Of a stretch of 64,000 bases of DNA, positions 19,801-28,166 are shown in pieces (the first letter of the stretch is position 1; each line of letters starts with the position of its first letter). Position numbers and translations under genes: made by a program. The DNA comes from Acidobacteriota bacterium (lineage in GTDB: Bacteria; Acidobacteriota; Aminicenantia; Aminicenantales; Saccharicenantaceae). Below the pieces are notes generated by a model. The model did not search any database. It saw only the letters and a program-made list of their open reading frames with translations, and was not told the DNA's origin. Where the stretch lies: positions 186,001 to 250,000 of the forward strand of contig JAKLEN010000003.1 of the NCBI GenBank assembly GCA_022711665.1, in the 5' to 3' direction.

Positions 19801-20171
19801 CGCGGCATCGGGTCCCGAGCTATCCCTATCACAACTACGAATGGAACTCGGGGGCGCCGAAGCTCGCCGGCCTGACCTTCCGGCTGCCGATCGACGGGGC
19901 CTGGACGGGCAAGACCGTGGAATTCCGGATCATGATGTTCGGCGAAGGCGCCGAGGGGGCGAGGGCCGAGCTCCGCCTCGTGACGCCGAAACCGGCGTTC
20001 GTTCCCCTGACGCTCCGTGCCGGACGCGCCTTGGATTCCGGGCCGACGGGTATCGGCGTTGACCAGGGAAGGGAGATCCAGATGCCTTCTTTTACGCTTC
20101 TCGATCGCGGCCGGATCCCGGGTTTGACCGGCTCGCGGGCCCTGTGCTATAAGCCCGAGGGAAGTCGCTGA
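16875..20171 (+). CDS. GH36/GH27-like alpha-galactosidase with C-terminal discoidin domain
   Basis: 1098 residues from ATG 16875, chosen because it has a clear signal peptide (MKAFSLRVLVAVLLIVSLS) and AAGG upstream; an in-frame extension to 15921 only mirrors the kinase gene. An N-terminal beta-sandwich is followed by a TIM barrel (about 230-540). The barrel has FYFDW, GLWLGPDGFG and VGLFKLD, with Asp363 as probable nucleophile, the pattern of clan GH-D alpha-galactosidases. Near residues 745-860 a discoidin/F5-8C-like module (AFDGDPATRW) follows, then another beta-domain. It is the first gene of the rightward operon, and its stop overlaps the next start (TGATG). Which alpha-linked sugar it removes is uncertain. 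Confidence 0.75.
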   Translation: MKAFSLRVLVAVLLIVSLSRGGAVSPRAAAAGACPSLENDALALVMAGSDRLLLTNKLSGRSYDVLAAPFEFLFEIGGRTLSAVSGDFVRSSVHRPSADLLRIRFDGQGDLAGLAVEADYRLAPRSWYVRKLLRVLNGRTVPIIVRDATVDAIRIKDVPLPKEPENPVFLDGQLFWGLEWPIAEAGVRDGRFALGHFPAAEVPPRGTWTSKTSGFGVSAPGRVEEAFGRYIQDIRANRADFTTFYFDWLCHDNSGPRESEVSANFAALRRLKELYGLRFDIYNSDAGLVESQGTYYPQFKANFLSRFPAGMKPLAEGSKALGMRLGLWLGPDGFGERPEEMAARREQLLSWVRDFNVGLFKLDTVVSEIAHPDKYVLEKKYQSLADALAEARRIDPGFIAINHRINNSPYMLTITDCLLWRGEETYIDVHIGNETASLYNRDCSIGRELSSEFFGTPFRQFEDHGICFNSCLEKWEDDLAAQAFGRASVLSPEMYGTFFFLADEDYPRLARLIQLHEQLEPLLRNAYPLPGGDIAHADGSSSLVLVRNMTWEPVLKSIPLDASIGLAAAPGAPLTVRQRHPWEMVMKRAGEGAVAGGMLQVELDPFSLKLIQVDTAPPAEPLVAGIPYEIVPGPDARSFGIKLLGTPGQKAEVSFLDFGDRTVRTGSGKPVPAGDRPWRIAFPGTPPAGPSFARLGDFRDDPAAASDGARLAELAKFGIDDDALEIREMARLKREPSKLPEIEACRAYMWNKVAAAEGTFLNAFDGDPATRWSDGFPRRSPFTGSPAAYRSETSLWRIDLGRLTDLAKIELRVVRRTDAAFLEAVETSPDLRTWRRADGLSLAAAESIPAAASLIQRGRTIRIFDVDAGDMRPAAIAVPLPGGPCRYVRIRGRNFGVSEILGYDRAGRPLDRSGWRATNFLGETALPRRVLSAVHVPADATPGREYAVAVTAGPAKFDPVDGVYVVALVDGRPVVPRHRVPSYPYHNYEWNSGAPKLAGLTFRLPIDGAWTGKTVEFRIMMFGEGAEGARAELRLVTPKPAFVPLTLRAGRALDSGPTGIGVDQGREIQMPSFTLLDRGRIPGLTGSRALCYKPEGSR

Positions 20172-21721
20172 TGAAGAGGCGGGAGTTCGTCAGATCCGTC
20201 GGCTTGGCCTCGCTGGCCGGTCCCCTCGGCCGGTATCGGTCCCTGCTCGGGAAGACCCCTTCGTCCCCCCCGCCCAACATCGTTTTCATCATGGCGGACG
20301 ACCACGCCTCGCAGGCCGTCGGCTGTTATGGCGGCCGCCTCAACCGGACCCCGCACATCGACCGGATCGCCCGGGAGGGGGCGCGGTTCGACAGATGCTT
20401 CTGCACCAACGGGATATGCGCGCCCAGCCGGGCCGCCATCCTCACGGGAAGATACGGCCATCTCAACGGGGTCCGCGACAATGCCCGCGTTTTCGACGGA
20501 TCGCAGGCGACCTTCCCCAAGCTCCTTCAGGCGGCGGGATACGAGACGGCCCTCTTGGGCAAGTGGCATCTGGAGAGCGATCCGACGGGTTTCGACCATT
20601 GGTGCGTCCTTCCCGGCCAGGGTGATTACTATAATCCGGACCTGATCGAGATGGGCGCGAAAACGCGTCGCCCCGGCTATGTCACGGATATCCTGACGGA
20701 CCTGGCTGTCGATTTTATCGAAGCGCGAAAAAGCTCGCCACGGCCGTTCCTGTTGATGCTCCATCACAAGGCCCCGCACCGGAACTGGCAACCGGCCATT
20801 CGTCACATGGCCCTCTATGACGACGCGGAGATCCCCGAACCGCCGACGCTGTTCGACGATTACGCGACACGATCCCGGGCCGCCGCGGAACAGGAAATGA
20901 CCATCCGGGACCACATGACCCTCGAATCCGACCTCAAGCTCGGGCCGCCGCCGGGGCGGATGGACGAGGACCAGAAAAAGGCATGGGAGGCGGTCTACGG
21001 CCCGAAGCGCGAGGCGTTCCGCAAGGCCGGGCTCTCGGGAGACGCGCTCGTCCGGTGGAAATACCGGCGCTACCTTCAGGACTATCTCGGCTGCGTGGCC
21101 GCGGTCGACGAAAGCGTCGGCCGGGTCCTAGACGGGCTCGACCGGACCGGCCTTGCCTCGAGGACTCTTGTCATATACACCTCCGATCAGGGGTTCTTCC
21201 TGGGAGAACACGGCTGGTTCGACAAGCGCTTCATGTACGAGGAAGCGCTCCGGATGCCGCTGGTCATGCGCCTGCCCGGCCGCATCCCGGCCGGTTCCGT
21301 GAGGGACGAGATGCTCACCAACGTGGATCTCGCGCCCACCTGCCTCGATGCCGCCGGAATAAAGCGGCCGGCCGCCATGCAGGGCAGGTCGTTCCTGCCG
21401 CTGGCCGAGGCCCGGCCGGTCTCCGGATGGCCCAGGTCGATCTTCTACCACTATTGCGAATACCCGGCCGAACACATGGTCAAGCGCCACTATGGCGTCC
21501 GCACCGAGCGCTACAAGCTCATCCGCTTCTACTATGACATCGACGCCTGGGAGCTTTATGACCTCGAGCGGGATCCGCGGGAGCTCCGGAACGTCTACGC
21601 CGACCCGGCCTATACCGGCGTCCGGCGCGACCTCGCGAGCGAGCTCCTCAGGCTCCAGAAGCTCTACGGGGACTCCGAGGAGCTGGCCCTCCATTTCGTC
21701 AAGGCCGACCTCAAGAAGTGA
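20171..21721 (+). CDS. S1 family sulfatase, Tat-exported (sulfatase 3)
   Basis: 516 residues. The N-terminus MKRREFVRSVGLASLAG is a Tat signal. The core begins NIVFIMADDHASQAVGC. Cys83 in ICAPSRAAILTGRYGHLNG is the formylglycine site (C-x-P-x-R). VIYTSDQGFFLGEHGWFDKR carries the second metal site; the pattern resembles iduronate-2-sulfatase/heparan-type S1 subfamilies. The start overlaps the galactosidase stop by one base, and the maturase starts within the stop codon of this gene (GTGA). So substrate enzyme and activator are translated as a unit. With the alpha-N-acetylglucosaminidase downstream, a sulfated GlcNAc-containing glycan is a reasonable but unproven target. Confidence 0.93.
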   Translation: MKRREFVRSVGLASLAGPLGRYRSLLGKTPSSPPPNIVFIMADDHASQAVGCYGGRLNRTPHIDRIAREGARFDRCFCTNGICAPSRAAILTGRYGHLNGVRDNARVFDGSQATFPKLLQAAGYETALLGKWHLESDPTGFDHWCVLPGQGDYYNPDLIEMGAKTRRPGYVTDILTDLAVDFIEARKSSPRPFLLMLHHKAPHRNWQPAIRHMALYDDAEIPEPPTLFDDYATRSRAAAEQEMTIRDHMTLESDLKLGPPPGRMDEDQKKAWEAVYGPKREAFRKAGLSGDALVRWKYRRYLQDYLGCVAAVDESVGRVLDGLDRTGLASRTLVIYTSDQGFFLGEHGWFDKRFMYEEALRMPLVMRLPGRIPAGSVRDEMLTNVDLAPTCLDAAGIKRPAAMQGRSFLPLAEARPVSGWPRSIFYHYCEYPAEHMVKRHYGVRTERYKLIRFYYDIDAWELYDLERDPRELRNVYADPAYTGVRRDLASELLRLQKLYGDSEELALHFVKADLKK

Positions 21722-23004
21722 CACCCGGACCCGCCTTCCACATCATGGCCAAGCCCGCGGGGGCTCAGTGCAATTGCCGCTGCGACTACTGCTTTTACCT
21801 GGCGAAGGAACGGCTTTACCCCGGTTCGAGCTTCCGGATGCCGGACCGGGTCATGGAATCCTACATCCGCCAAACCCTGTCCATCCATCCCGACGCCGAG
21901 GTCCCGATCGCCTGGCAGGGCGGAGAGCCCACGCTCATGGGCCTCGACTTCTTCCGGAGGGCGGTCGAGGCGGGACGAAGACATGCCCGGCCCGGCCAGC
22001 GGGCGGCCCACTCCATCCAGACGAACGGGGTGCTCCTCGACGAAGCCTGGTGCCGGTTCCTCCACGAGCACGGGTTCCTCGTAGGCCTGAGCCTCGACGG
22101 CCCGCGAACGCTCCACGACGCCTTCCGTCGTGACAGGGGAGGCGATCCGGTCTTCGCTAAGGTCGTCCGGGCGGCGCGCCTGATGCAGGCGCATGAGGTC
22201 GAATTCAATATCCTCTGCACCGTCAACGCGGCCAACGCTCATCAGGCGCTGGAGGTCTACACGTTCTTCCGGGACGAGATCGGGGCCCGCTATATCCAGT
22301 TCATTCCGATCGTCGAGCCGGCAGCGGGAGCCGCCGGCCGCAAGGGTCCCGGGGTGAGCGGCCGCTCCGTGGGCGGGCCGGATTTCGGGCTCTTCCTGGC
22401 GACGATCTTCGATGAGTGGGTCAGGCGGGACGTGGGGGTCGTGTTCGTCCCCTTTTTCGACGCCGTGCTGGCGTCGTATCTCTACGGGGAGTCCACCCTC
22501 TGCGCCCTGCGCCCGGCTTGCGGCCAGGCCCTGGCCCTGGAACACAACGGCGACCTCTATGCCTGCGACCATTTTGTCGACCCGGCCCATCTCCTGGGGA
22601 ATATCCTGGAGACGCCCCTCGGAGAGCTGCTGTCTTCGGAGAGACAAAGGGCCTTCGGACTGGCCAAGTCGGCGACCCTGCCGAGCGACTGCCGCGAATG
22701 CCGGTTCCTCTTCACCTGTCACGGCGAGTGCCCCAAGAACAGGATCCTCGAGACGCGCCGCGGCGAACCCGGGTTGAATTGGCTCTGCGAGGGCCTGAAG
22801 GCGTTCTTCGCCCACACGGAGCGGCCCATGCGGCTCATGGCCGGCCTGATCGGCCGGGGCCGGCCGGCCGCGGACATCATGAGGGTCGTCTCCGGCGAGG
22901 AAGGCCGCCGGTCGCCGGCGCCGGGCGGCGAGAGACCCGGAAGGAACGATCCCTGTCCCTGCGGCAGCGGCCTGAAGTTCAAGAAGTGCCACGGCCGGGC
23001 CTGA
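21718..23004 (+). CDS. Anaerobic sulfatase-maturating enzyme (radical SAM/SPASM) with SEC-C tail
   Basis: A 428-residue radical SAM enzyme that oxidises a sulfatase Cys (or Ser) to C-alpha-formylglycine in the cytoplasm without oxygen. Cys18, Cys22 and Cys25 (in QCNCRCDYCFY) form the CX3CX2C site for the SAM-binding cluster. WQGGEPTLMG and SIQTNG follow. A SPASM region with two auxiliary clusters spans about 260-350 (CALRPACGQ, ACDHF, CRECRFLFTCHGECPKN). The last 20 residues hold a SEC-C zinc motif (DPCPCGSGLKFKKC). GTG 21718 is kept as start since AFHIMAKP, conserved in this family, precedes the first internal ATG. It would activate the three sulfatases in this locus. Confidence 0.94.
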   Translation: MTPGPAFHIMAKPAGAQCNCRCDYCFYLAKERLYPGSSFRMPDRVMESYIRQTLSIHPDAEVPIAWQGGEPTLMGLDFFRRAVEAGRRHARPGQRAAHSIQTNGVLLDEAWCRFLHEHGFLVGLSLDGPRTLHDAFRRDRGGDPVFAKVVRAARLMQAHEVEFNILCTVNAANAHQALEVYTFFRDEIGARYIQFIPIVEPAAGAAGRKGPGVSGRSVGGPDFGLFLATIFDEWVRRDVGVVFVPFFDAVLASYLYGESTLCALRPACGQALALEHNGDLYACDHFVDPAHLLGNILETPLGELLSSERQRAFGLAKSATLPSDCRECRFLFTCHGECPKNRILETRRGEPGLNWLCEGLKAFFAHTERPMRLMAGLIGRGRPAADIMRVVSGEEGRRSPAPGGERPGRNDPCPCGSGLKFKKCHGRA

Positions 23005-23052
23005 GCCCGGAACGCTCCGGCGGATACGGATGGAGAGACGAGGAGATTGAAG

Positions 23053-25896
23053 ATGAGCCCATCACGGAAAATCTCCCCCCTGGTCCTCGGCGCGGCCATC
23101 CTGGCGATCGGGGCCTGCGGGCCGGGGGCGTCGTTCGGGTCCCGGCCTGGCCCCGACGGCGGCGCGATTTCCGAGCGCTTCTTCTTCGATCCTCCCCCCG
23201 CCGCCCGGCCGGGCGTCCTCTGGCCGTGGCTCAACGGCTTCGTCGACCGCAATGAGCTGACCCGCGAACTGGAGGAGCTGAAGGCCAAGGGCTTCGGCGG
23301 GGCCATCATCTGGGACGTGGGCAGCCTGGCCGATCCGAACAAGATCATCCCGGCCGGGCCCGCCTTCCTCGGACCGGAATCCGTGGCCAGCATTTCCCAC
23401 GCCATCGACCAGGCGGACCGCCTCGGCCTCGAGCTCGGCCTGTTCGCCTCGAGCAGCTGGAACGCGGGCGGCGCGTGGATCAAGCCCGAGAACGCCAGCC
23501 GGCAGCTGCTCTGCCGCCAGGTCGAGGTCCGGGGACCGGGCCGCGTGCGGACGACGGTCCCTCTCCCGGACGGCGCGACCGCCTATTGGCGGGACGTCGC
23601 GGTCCTGGCGGTCCCGGCGGGCGGCGCCGCCGTCGATATCTCGGAGCGCATGGACTCCCAGGGCCGCCTGGACTGGGAGGCCCCGCCCGGCCCGTCGCGG
23701 ATCATGCGTTTCGTCGCCGCCAATACCGGGCAGACCCTCGAATGCCCGAGCCCGAACTCCGACGGCCTGATCATCGACCACTTGAGCCGCGAGGCCGCCG
23801 CGGTCGACATGACCTATATCCTCGACAGGCTCTTGAGCGTCCGGCCAAGCCTCGGCGCGCTGAAGACCTTCATGCTCGACAGCTATGAGGTCCGGGAAGC
23901 GGTCGATTGGACGGACGGCTTCATCGACGCTTTCCGGGCCCGGCACGGCTACGATCCGGTGCCCTACCTGCCCGCGCTGTTCGACCCGGCCGCCCTGGAC
24001 GCCGGGCTGGCCGGGCGCTTTCTCTACGATTACCGTAAGACAGTCAGCGACCTGATCATCGAGAACCATTTCCGCACGGTCCGTGACGTGCTGGCCATGT
24101 CCGGCGTCCGCCTACTGGCCGAAGCGGGTCACGGCGGCTCGGCCCGCGTGGACGCCTTGAAAGCGCTGGGCTCGGCCGACATCCCGATGGGGGAGTTCTG
24201 GAACCACCAGCGGTTCTGGGTGGTCAAGGAGGCCGCCAGCGCCGCCCACATCTACGGCCGGCGCATCGTCGACGCCGAGGCCTTGACGGGTTGGCGGAAC
24301 TGGCAGGAGGGGCCGGCTGAATATAAGCGTCGGTTCGACATCGCCCTTTGCGCCGGGCTGAATCATCCCACGTTCCACACCTTCACCCACAATCCGCCGG
24401 CCGCGGGCCGGCCTGGCTTCGTCTACCACGCCGGCGAGCATTTCAACGTCAACGCCACCTGGTGGGACCAGGCCGGGCCGCTCGTCGAGTACATGGCCCG
24501 GTGCGACTACCTCCTCCAGCAAGGTTTGTTCGCAGCCGACGTCGCCTTCTATTACGGCGACCAGGCGCCGAACCTCGTGCCCTCGCGGCGGATCGATCCC
24601 GACATCCAGCCAGTCTATCCGGACACGGCCTGCCCGCACTGCGGCCAGCCCCGGCCGATCCAGACCTCCTCGCTGGACAAAGGGTATGATTACGACTACA
24701 TCAACTCCGAAGCGATCCTGGAGAGGCTGCGGGTCTCGGGTGGACGGATCGTGCTGCCCGACGGTCTGAGCTATGCCCTCCTGGTCCTTCCGGACCGCGA
24801 CGACATGCCCCTTGCCGTACTGACGAAGATCGGCGAGCTGGCTAAGGCGGGGGCGACGGTCGTCGGCCCCAAGCCCGCCCGGGCCCCCGGCCTGGCCGGA
24901 TATCCGGCGTGCGACGGGGAGGTCAAGGCCCTGGCCGACAGGATATGGGGGGCCTGCGACGGCGCCGCGGTCAAGGAGCGCGCCTACGGGCAAGGCCGGA
25001 TCGTCTGGGGCATCCCGCTGAACGATCTCCTGAGCCGGAAGGGGCTCGGGCCCGACTTCCGGCCGCTCGGCGTCCCCAACGCCGATCAGCATATCGACTT
25101 CATCCATCGCGCCACCGCCCGCGACGACATCTACTTCGTCTCCAACAGCGCCAAGGCCCGGGAGACCTTCGAGGCCGTCTTCCGGGCGGGGGAGGGCCGG
25201 ACGCCCGAGCTCTGGCATCCCGACACGGGAAGGATCGTCCCGTGCCGGTCGTACGCCCGGGTTGGAGGCGGCTGCCGTCTGGCGCTGGATCTGCCGGCCT
25301 ACGGCTCCGTGTTCGTCGTCTTCCGCGAGAGGCCGACGAAGGCGGCCTTACTCGCTCCCGAGCCCCCGGAGCCCGAGGACCGGGCGGTGGTCACCGTCAG
25401 CGGCCCCTGGACGCTGCGCTTCCCGCCGGGCTGGGGCGCGCCGGCGGCCGTCCCCTGGAACGACCTGGGCAGCTGGACTGGATCGCAGGATCCCGGCATC
25501 CGGTATTTTTCCGGGACGGCGACCTATACCGCGGAATTCGAGGTCGACGAGGCGCTCCTCGGCGCGGGCCGGAGCCTGCTTCTCGACCTCGGCTCCCTGC
25601 GGGAAGTCGCTGAAGCGACCCTCAACGGCCGGAACCTCGGCATCCTTTGGAAGGAGCCTTTTCGGACGGACGTCACGGGCGCCCTGCGGGCGGGCCGGAA
25701 CATCCTTGAGGTCAAGGTCACCAACCTTTGGAACAATCGTCTCGCGGGCGACTTTCTCGATCCGGGCCATAGACCGTTCGCCCGGACCAACATGGCCCTG
25801 CAGCAGCGGGACCTCATCCCGTCCGGCCTGTTCGGACCCGTGACCCTGCGCCGCGCCGCTCCCGGCGCCGCCGCCGGCGCGAGGGGAAGGAGATGA
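23053..25896 (+). CDS. GH106-like lipoprotein (copy 2)
   Basis: 947 residues from ATG 23053, with AGGAG at 23041-23045 seven bases away; a TTG at 23047 is a poorer option. The lipoprotein signal ends IGAC with Cys22. The sequence parallels copy 1 almost block for block: RPGVLWPWLNGFVDRNELTR at the start, IPAGPAFLGPES, ASSSWNAGGAWI, and a C-terminal jelly roll (LLDLGSLREVAEATLNGRNL). It is a secreted rhamnosidase-type hydrolase by family. A CPHCGQP motif near residue 530 is an odd insertion absent from copy 1 and may bind metal. The two copies face each other across divergent operons, and probably differ in linkage or anchoring. Confidence 0.8.
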   Translation: MSPSRKISPLVLGAAILAIGACGPGASFGSRPGPDGGAISERFFFDPPPAARPGVLWPWLNGFVDRNELTRELEELKAKGFGGAIIWDVGSLADPNKIIPAGPAFLGPESVASISHAIDQADRLGLELGLFASSSWNAGGAWIKPENASRQLLCRQVEVRGPGRVRTTVPLPDGATAYWRDVAVLAVPAGGAAVDISERMDSQGRLDWEAPPGPSRIMRFVAANTGQTLECPSPNSDGLIIDHLSREAAAVDMTYILDRLLSVRPSLGALKTFMLDSYEVREAVDWTDGFIDAFRARHGYDPVPYLPALFDPAALDAGLAGRFLYDYRKTVSDLIIENHFRTVRDVLAMSGVRLLAEAGHGGSARVDALKALGSADIPMGEFWNHQRFWVVKEAASAAHIYGRRIVDAEALTGWRNWQEGPAEYKRRFDIALCAGLNHPTFHTFTHNPPAAGRPGFVYHAGEHFNVNATWWDQAGPLVEYMARCDYLLQQGLFAADVAFYYGDQAPNLVPSRRIDPDIQPVYPDTACPHCGQPRPIQTSSLDKGYDYDYINSEAILERLRVSGGRIVLPDGLSYALLVLPDRDDMPLAVLTKIGELAKAGATVVGPKPARAPGLAGYPACDGEVKALADRIWGACDGAAVKERAYGQGRIVWGIPLNDLLSRKGLGPDFRPLGVPNADQHIDFIHRATARDDIYFVSNSAKARETFEAVFRAGEGRTPELWHPDTGRIVPCRSYARVGGGCRLALDLPAYGSVFVVFRERPTKAALLAPEPPEPEDRAVVTVSGPWTLRFPPGWGAPAAVPWNDLGSWTGSQDPGIRYFSGTATYTAEFEVDEALLGAGRSLLLDLGSLREVAEATLNGRNLGILWKEPFRTDVTGALRAGRNILEVKVTNLWNNRLAGDFLDPGHRPFARTNMALQQRDLIPSGLFGPVTLRRAAPGAAAGARGRR

Positions 25897-25901
25897 CCAC
25901 C

Positions 25902-28166
25902 ATGAACAGAACACTTTGGTTCGTCCTCGTCCTTGCGGTTCTTGGGGCGGCCTGCGCTCCCGATCAAGCGCCGCCGGAGCCGCGCACGCCGGCCGAGGCG
26001 GCCGCACAGGCCTTGGCCGGGCGCCTCCTGCCGGACCACGCGGAGAGCTTCGTCTTCGAGGAGATCGCTCCCCAGGACGGCCTAGATGTCTTCGAGGTCG
26101 AGGGCCGGGGCGGCCGGATCGTCGTCCGGGGCTCCAACGGCGTGGCCATGGCCTCGGGCTTGAACTGGTACCTCAAGAACGTGTGCCGGTGCCTAGTTTC
26201 CGTGGCCGGCGAGCAGCTCGCCGTTCCGACCCCCCTGCCTCCGGTCCGCGCGAAAGTCCGCGTCCGGACGCCCTACGAGGACCGCTACTTCTTCAACTAC
26301 TGCACCTTTTCCTACACGATGGCCTGGTGGGATTGGCCCCGTTGGGAGCGCCTGATCGACTGGCTCGCTCTGAACGGCGTCAACATGCCGCTGGCCGTGA
26401 CCGGCCAGGAAGCCGTCTGGGTCGAGGTCCTGAGGGATCTTGGTTTCGACGCCGGCGAGATCGGCGACTTCCTGGTCGGCCCCGCCTATCTGCCCTGGGG
26501 CTGGATGGGGAATATCGACGGCCTGGGCGGGCCGCTGCCCGAGTCCTGGATCCGGAGCCACGCGGAGCTCGAGCGGAAGATCCTGGCCCGGGAACGGGAG
26601 CTGGGCATGACGCCCGTGCTCCAGGGATTCACGGGACATGTCCCGCCGGCCCTGAAGAACCGTTACCCGGAGGCCCGCATCAGGAGGACGGGCGACTGGT
26701 CGGCGGGATTCTCCGGGACGTACTTCCTCGATCCCACGGACCCCATGTTCCGCCGGATCGGCCGGCTCTTCATCGAGAAACAGACGGCCCTCTTCGGCAC
26801 GGACCACCTCTACGCCGCCGACACCTTCAACGAGATGGATCCGCCATCGGGCGACCCGGACTTCCTCCGGAGCGTCAGCGCCGCGATCTACGGAGCGATG
26901 GCCGAGGCCGACCCCCGGGCCGTTTGGGTCCTCCAGGGCTGGTTCCTCTATTACTCGCCGGCCAAGTTCTGGACCGAGGCCAGAAGCCGGGCCTTCCTCG
27001 GCGCGGTCCCGGACGACCGGATGATCGTCCTGGACCTGTTCGGCGACCAGCACCCCATTTGGGACAAGTTCCAGGCTTTTTACGGTAAGCCGTGGATCTG
27101 GAACGTCGTCCACAATTTCGGAGGCAAAACCAGCCTCAACGGCGATCTCCCGAAAATGGCCGCCAACCTCGCCGCCGCGATCGGGAGCCCCGAGCGGGGC
27201 CGGTTCTCCGGCATCGGCATGATGATGGAAGGCTTTGGCGACAATCCCGTCGTCCAGGAGCTCATCATGGACATGGTCTGGCGGCCGGAAGTCCCCCCGC
27301 TCGGTCCCTGGATCCGGGATTTCGCCCGTCGCCGCTACGGCAGCGACGACCCCGCGATCGCCGAAGTCTGGGCGACGCTCCTCGACACTGTCTACAAGAC
27401 GCCCGTCCAGAGCGGCTCACTCGTCCGCGACCGTCCCGGCCTCTACGATCCGAAACGGGCCTACCGGAGCGAACCGACCGTTCCCTATGACCCGCGGGTC
27501 CTCGCCGGAGCCTGCCGCAAGTTCCTGTCGCTCGCCGGCCGGCTCGAAAAAGTCGATACCTACCGCCTGGACGCGGTGAACCTGACCCGCCAGGTCCTCA
27601 GCAACGCATCGAACTCCCTCGTCAAGAACGTCGACGGCGCCTACAGGAGAGGCGATCTCGAAGGACTGCGGGCCGCGGGCCAAAGGCTGCTGGGGCTGAT
27701 CGAGGACCTCGACGCGCTCCTCGGCACGCGGCAGGAGTTCCTGCTCGGACGATGGCTCGCCGACGCGAAGCGCTGGGCGGCCGACGAGGCCGAAAGCCGG
27801 CTTCTCGAATGGAACGCCCGCAACCTCATCACGCTCTGGGGGACTCAAGGCACGGAAGGAATGTTCGACGACCTCAACGGCTACGCCCAGAAGCAATGGT
27901 CCGGGCTGTTCAGGGGCTATGACCTCCCCCGGTGGAAGGCTTTCCTCGAAACCCTGGAAAGCTGTCTCCAGAGCGGCCGTCCCTTCGAGCGGGCCGGCTA
28001 CGTCCGGGAGACGTGCGTCTGGGAGCAGACCTGGTCGCGGGGCCGGGAGATCTATCCGGCCGCTCCGGTCGGCGATCCGCTGGAACTTGCGACGGCGCTC
28101 TTGAAGAAATACGAGCCGGACATCTTCGGCGAGGCGGGCTGGCCGCTCAGGGCTCCCGGGGATTAG
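25902..28166 (+). CDS. Alpha-N-acetylglucosaminidase, GH89 lipoprotein (NAGLU homologue)
   Basis: 754 residues from ATG 25902; AAGGAG at 25887-25892 is nine bases away, better than ATG 25893, which directly abuts it. Lipoprotein signal with Cys18 (GAAC). GH89 domains follow in order: N-terminal beta domain, catalytic barrel (YCTFSYTMAWWDWPRWERLI, MPLAVTGQEAVW) and C-terminal helical domain. Catalytic acid/base Glu311 in ADTFNEMDPP and nucleophile Glu443 in MMMEGFGDNP match human NAGLU and Clostridium GH89. The enzyme removes terminal alpha-GlcNAc, as in heparan sulfate or alpha-1,4-GlcNAc mucin caps. It is the last gene of the rightward operon and overlaps the convergent GH63-like gene by 20 bp. 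Confidence 0.95.
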   Translation: MNRTLWFVLVLAVLGAACAPDQAPPEPRTPAEAAAQALAGRLLPDHAESFVFEEIAPQDGLDVFEVEGRGGRIVVRGSNGVAMASGLNWYLKNVCRCLVSVAGEQLAVPTPLPPVRAKVRVRTPYEDRYFFNYCTFSYTMAWWDWPRWERLIDWLALNGVNMPLAVTGQEAVWVEVLRDLGFDAGEIGDFLVGPAYLPWGWMGNIDGLGGPLPESWIRSHAELERKILARERELGMTPVLQGFTGHVPPALKNRYPEARIRRTGDWSAGFSGTYFLDPTDPMFRRIGRLFIEKQTALFGTDHLYAADTFNEMDPPSGDPDFLRSVSAAIYGAMAEADPRAVWVLQGWFLYYSPAKFWTEARSRAFLGAVPDDRMIVLDLFGDQHPIWDKFQAFYGKPWIWNVVHNFGGKTSLNGDLPKMAANLAAAIGSPERGRFSGIGMMMEGFGDNPVVQELIMDMVWRPEVPPLGPWIRDFARRRYGSDDPAIAEVWATLLDTVYKTPVQSGSLVRDRPGLYDPKRAYRSEPTVPYDPRVLAGACRKFLSLAGRLEKVDTYRLDAVNLTRQVLSNASNSLVKNVDGAYRRGDLEGLRAAGQRLLGLIEDLDALLGTRQEFLLGRWLADAKRWAADEAESRLLEWNARNLITLWGTQGTEGMFDDLNGYAQKQWSGLFRGYDLPRWKAFLETLESCLQSGRPFERAGYVRETCVWEQTWSRGREIYPAAPVGDPLELATALLKKYEPDIFGEAGWPLRAPGD

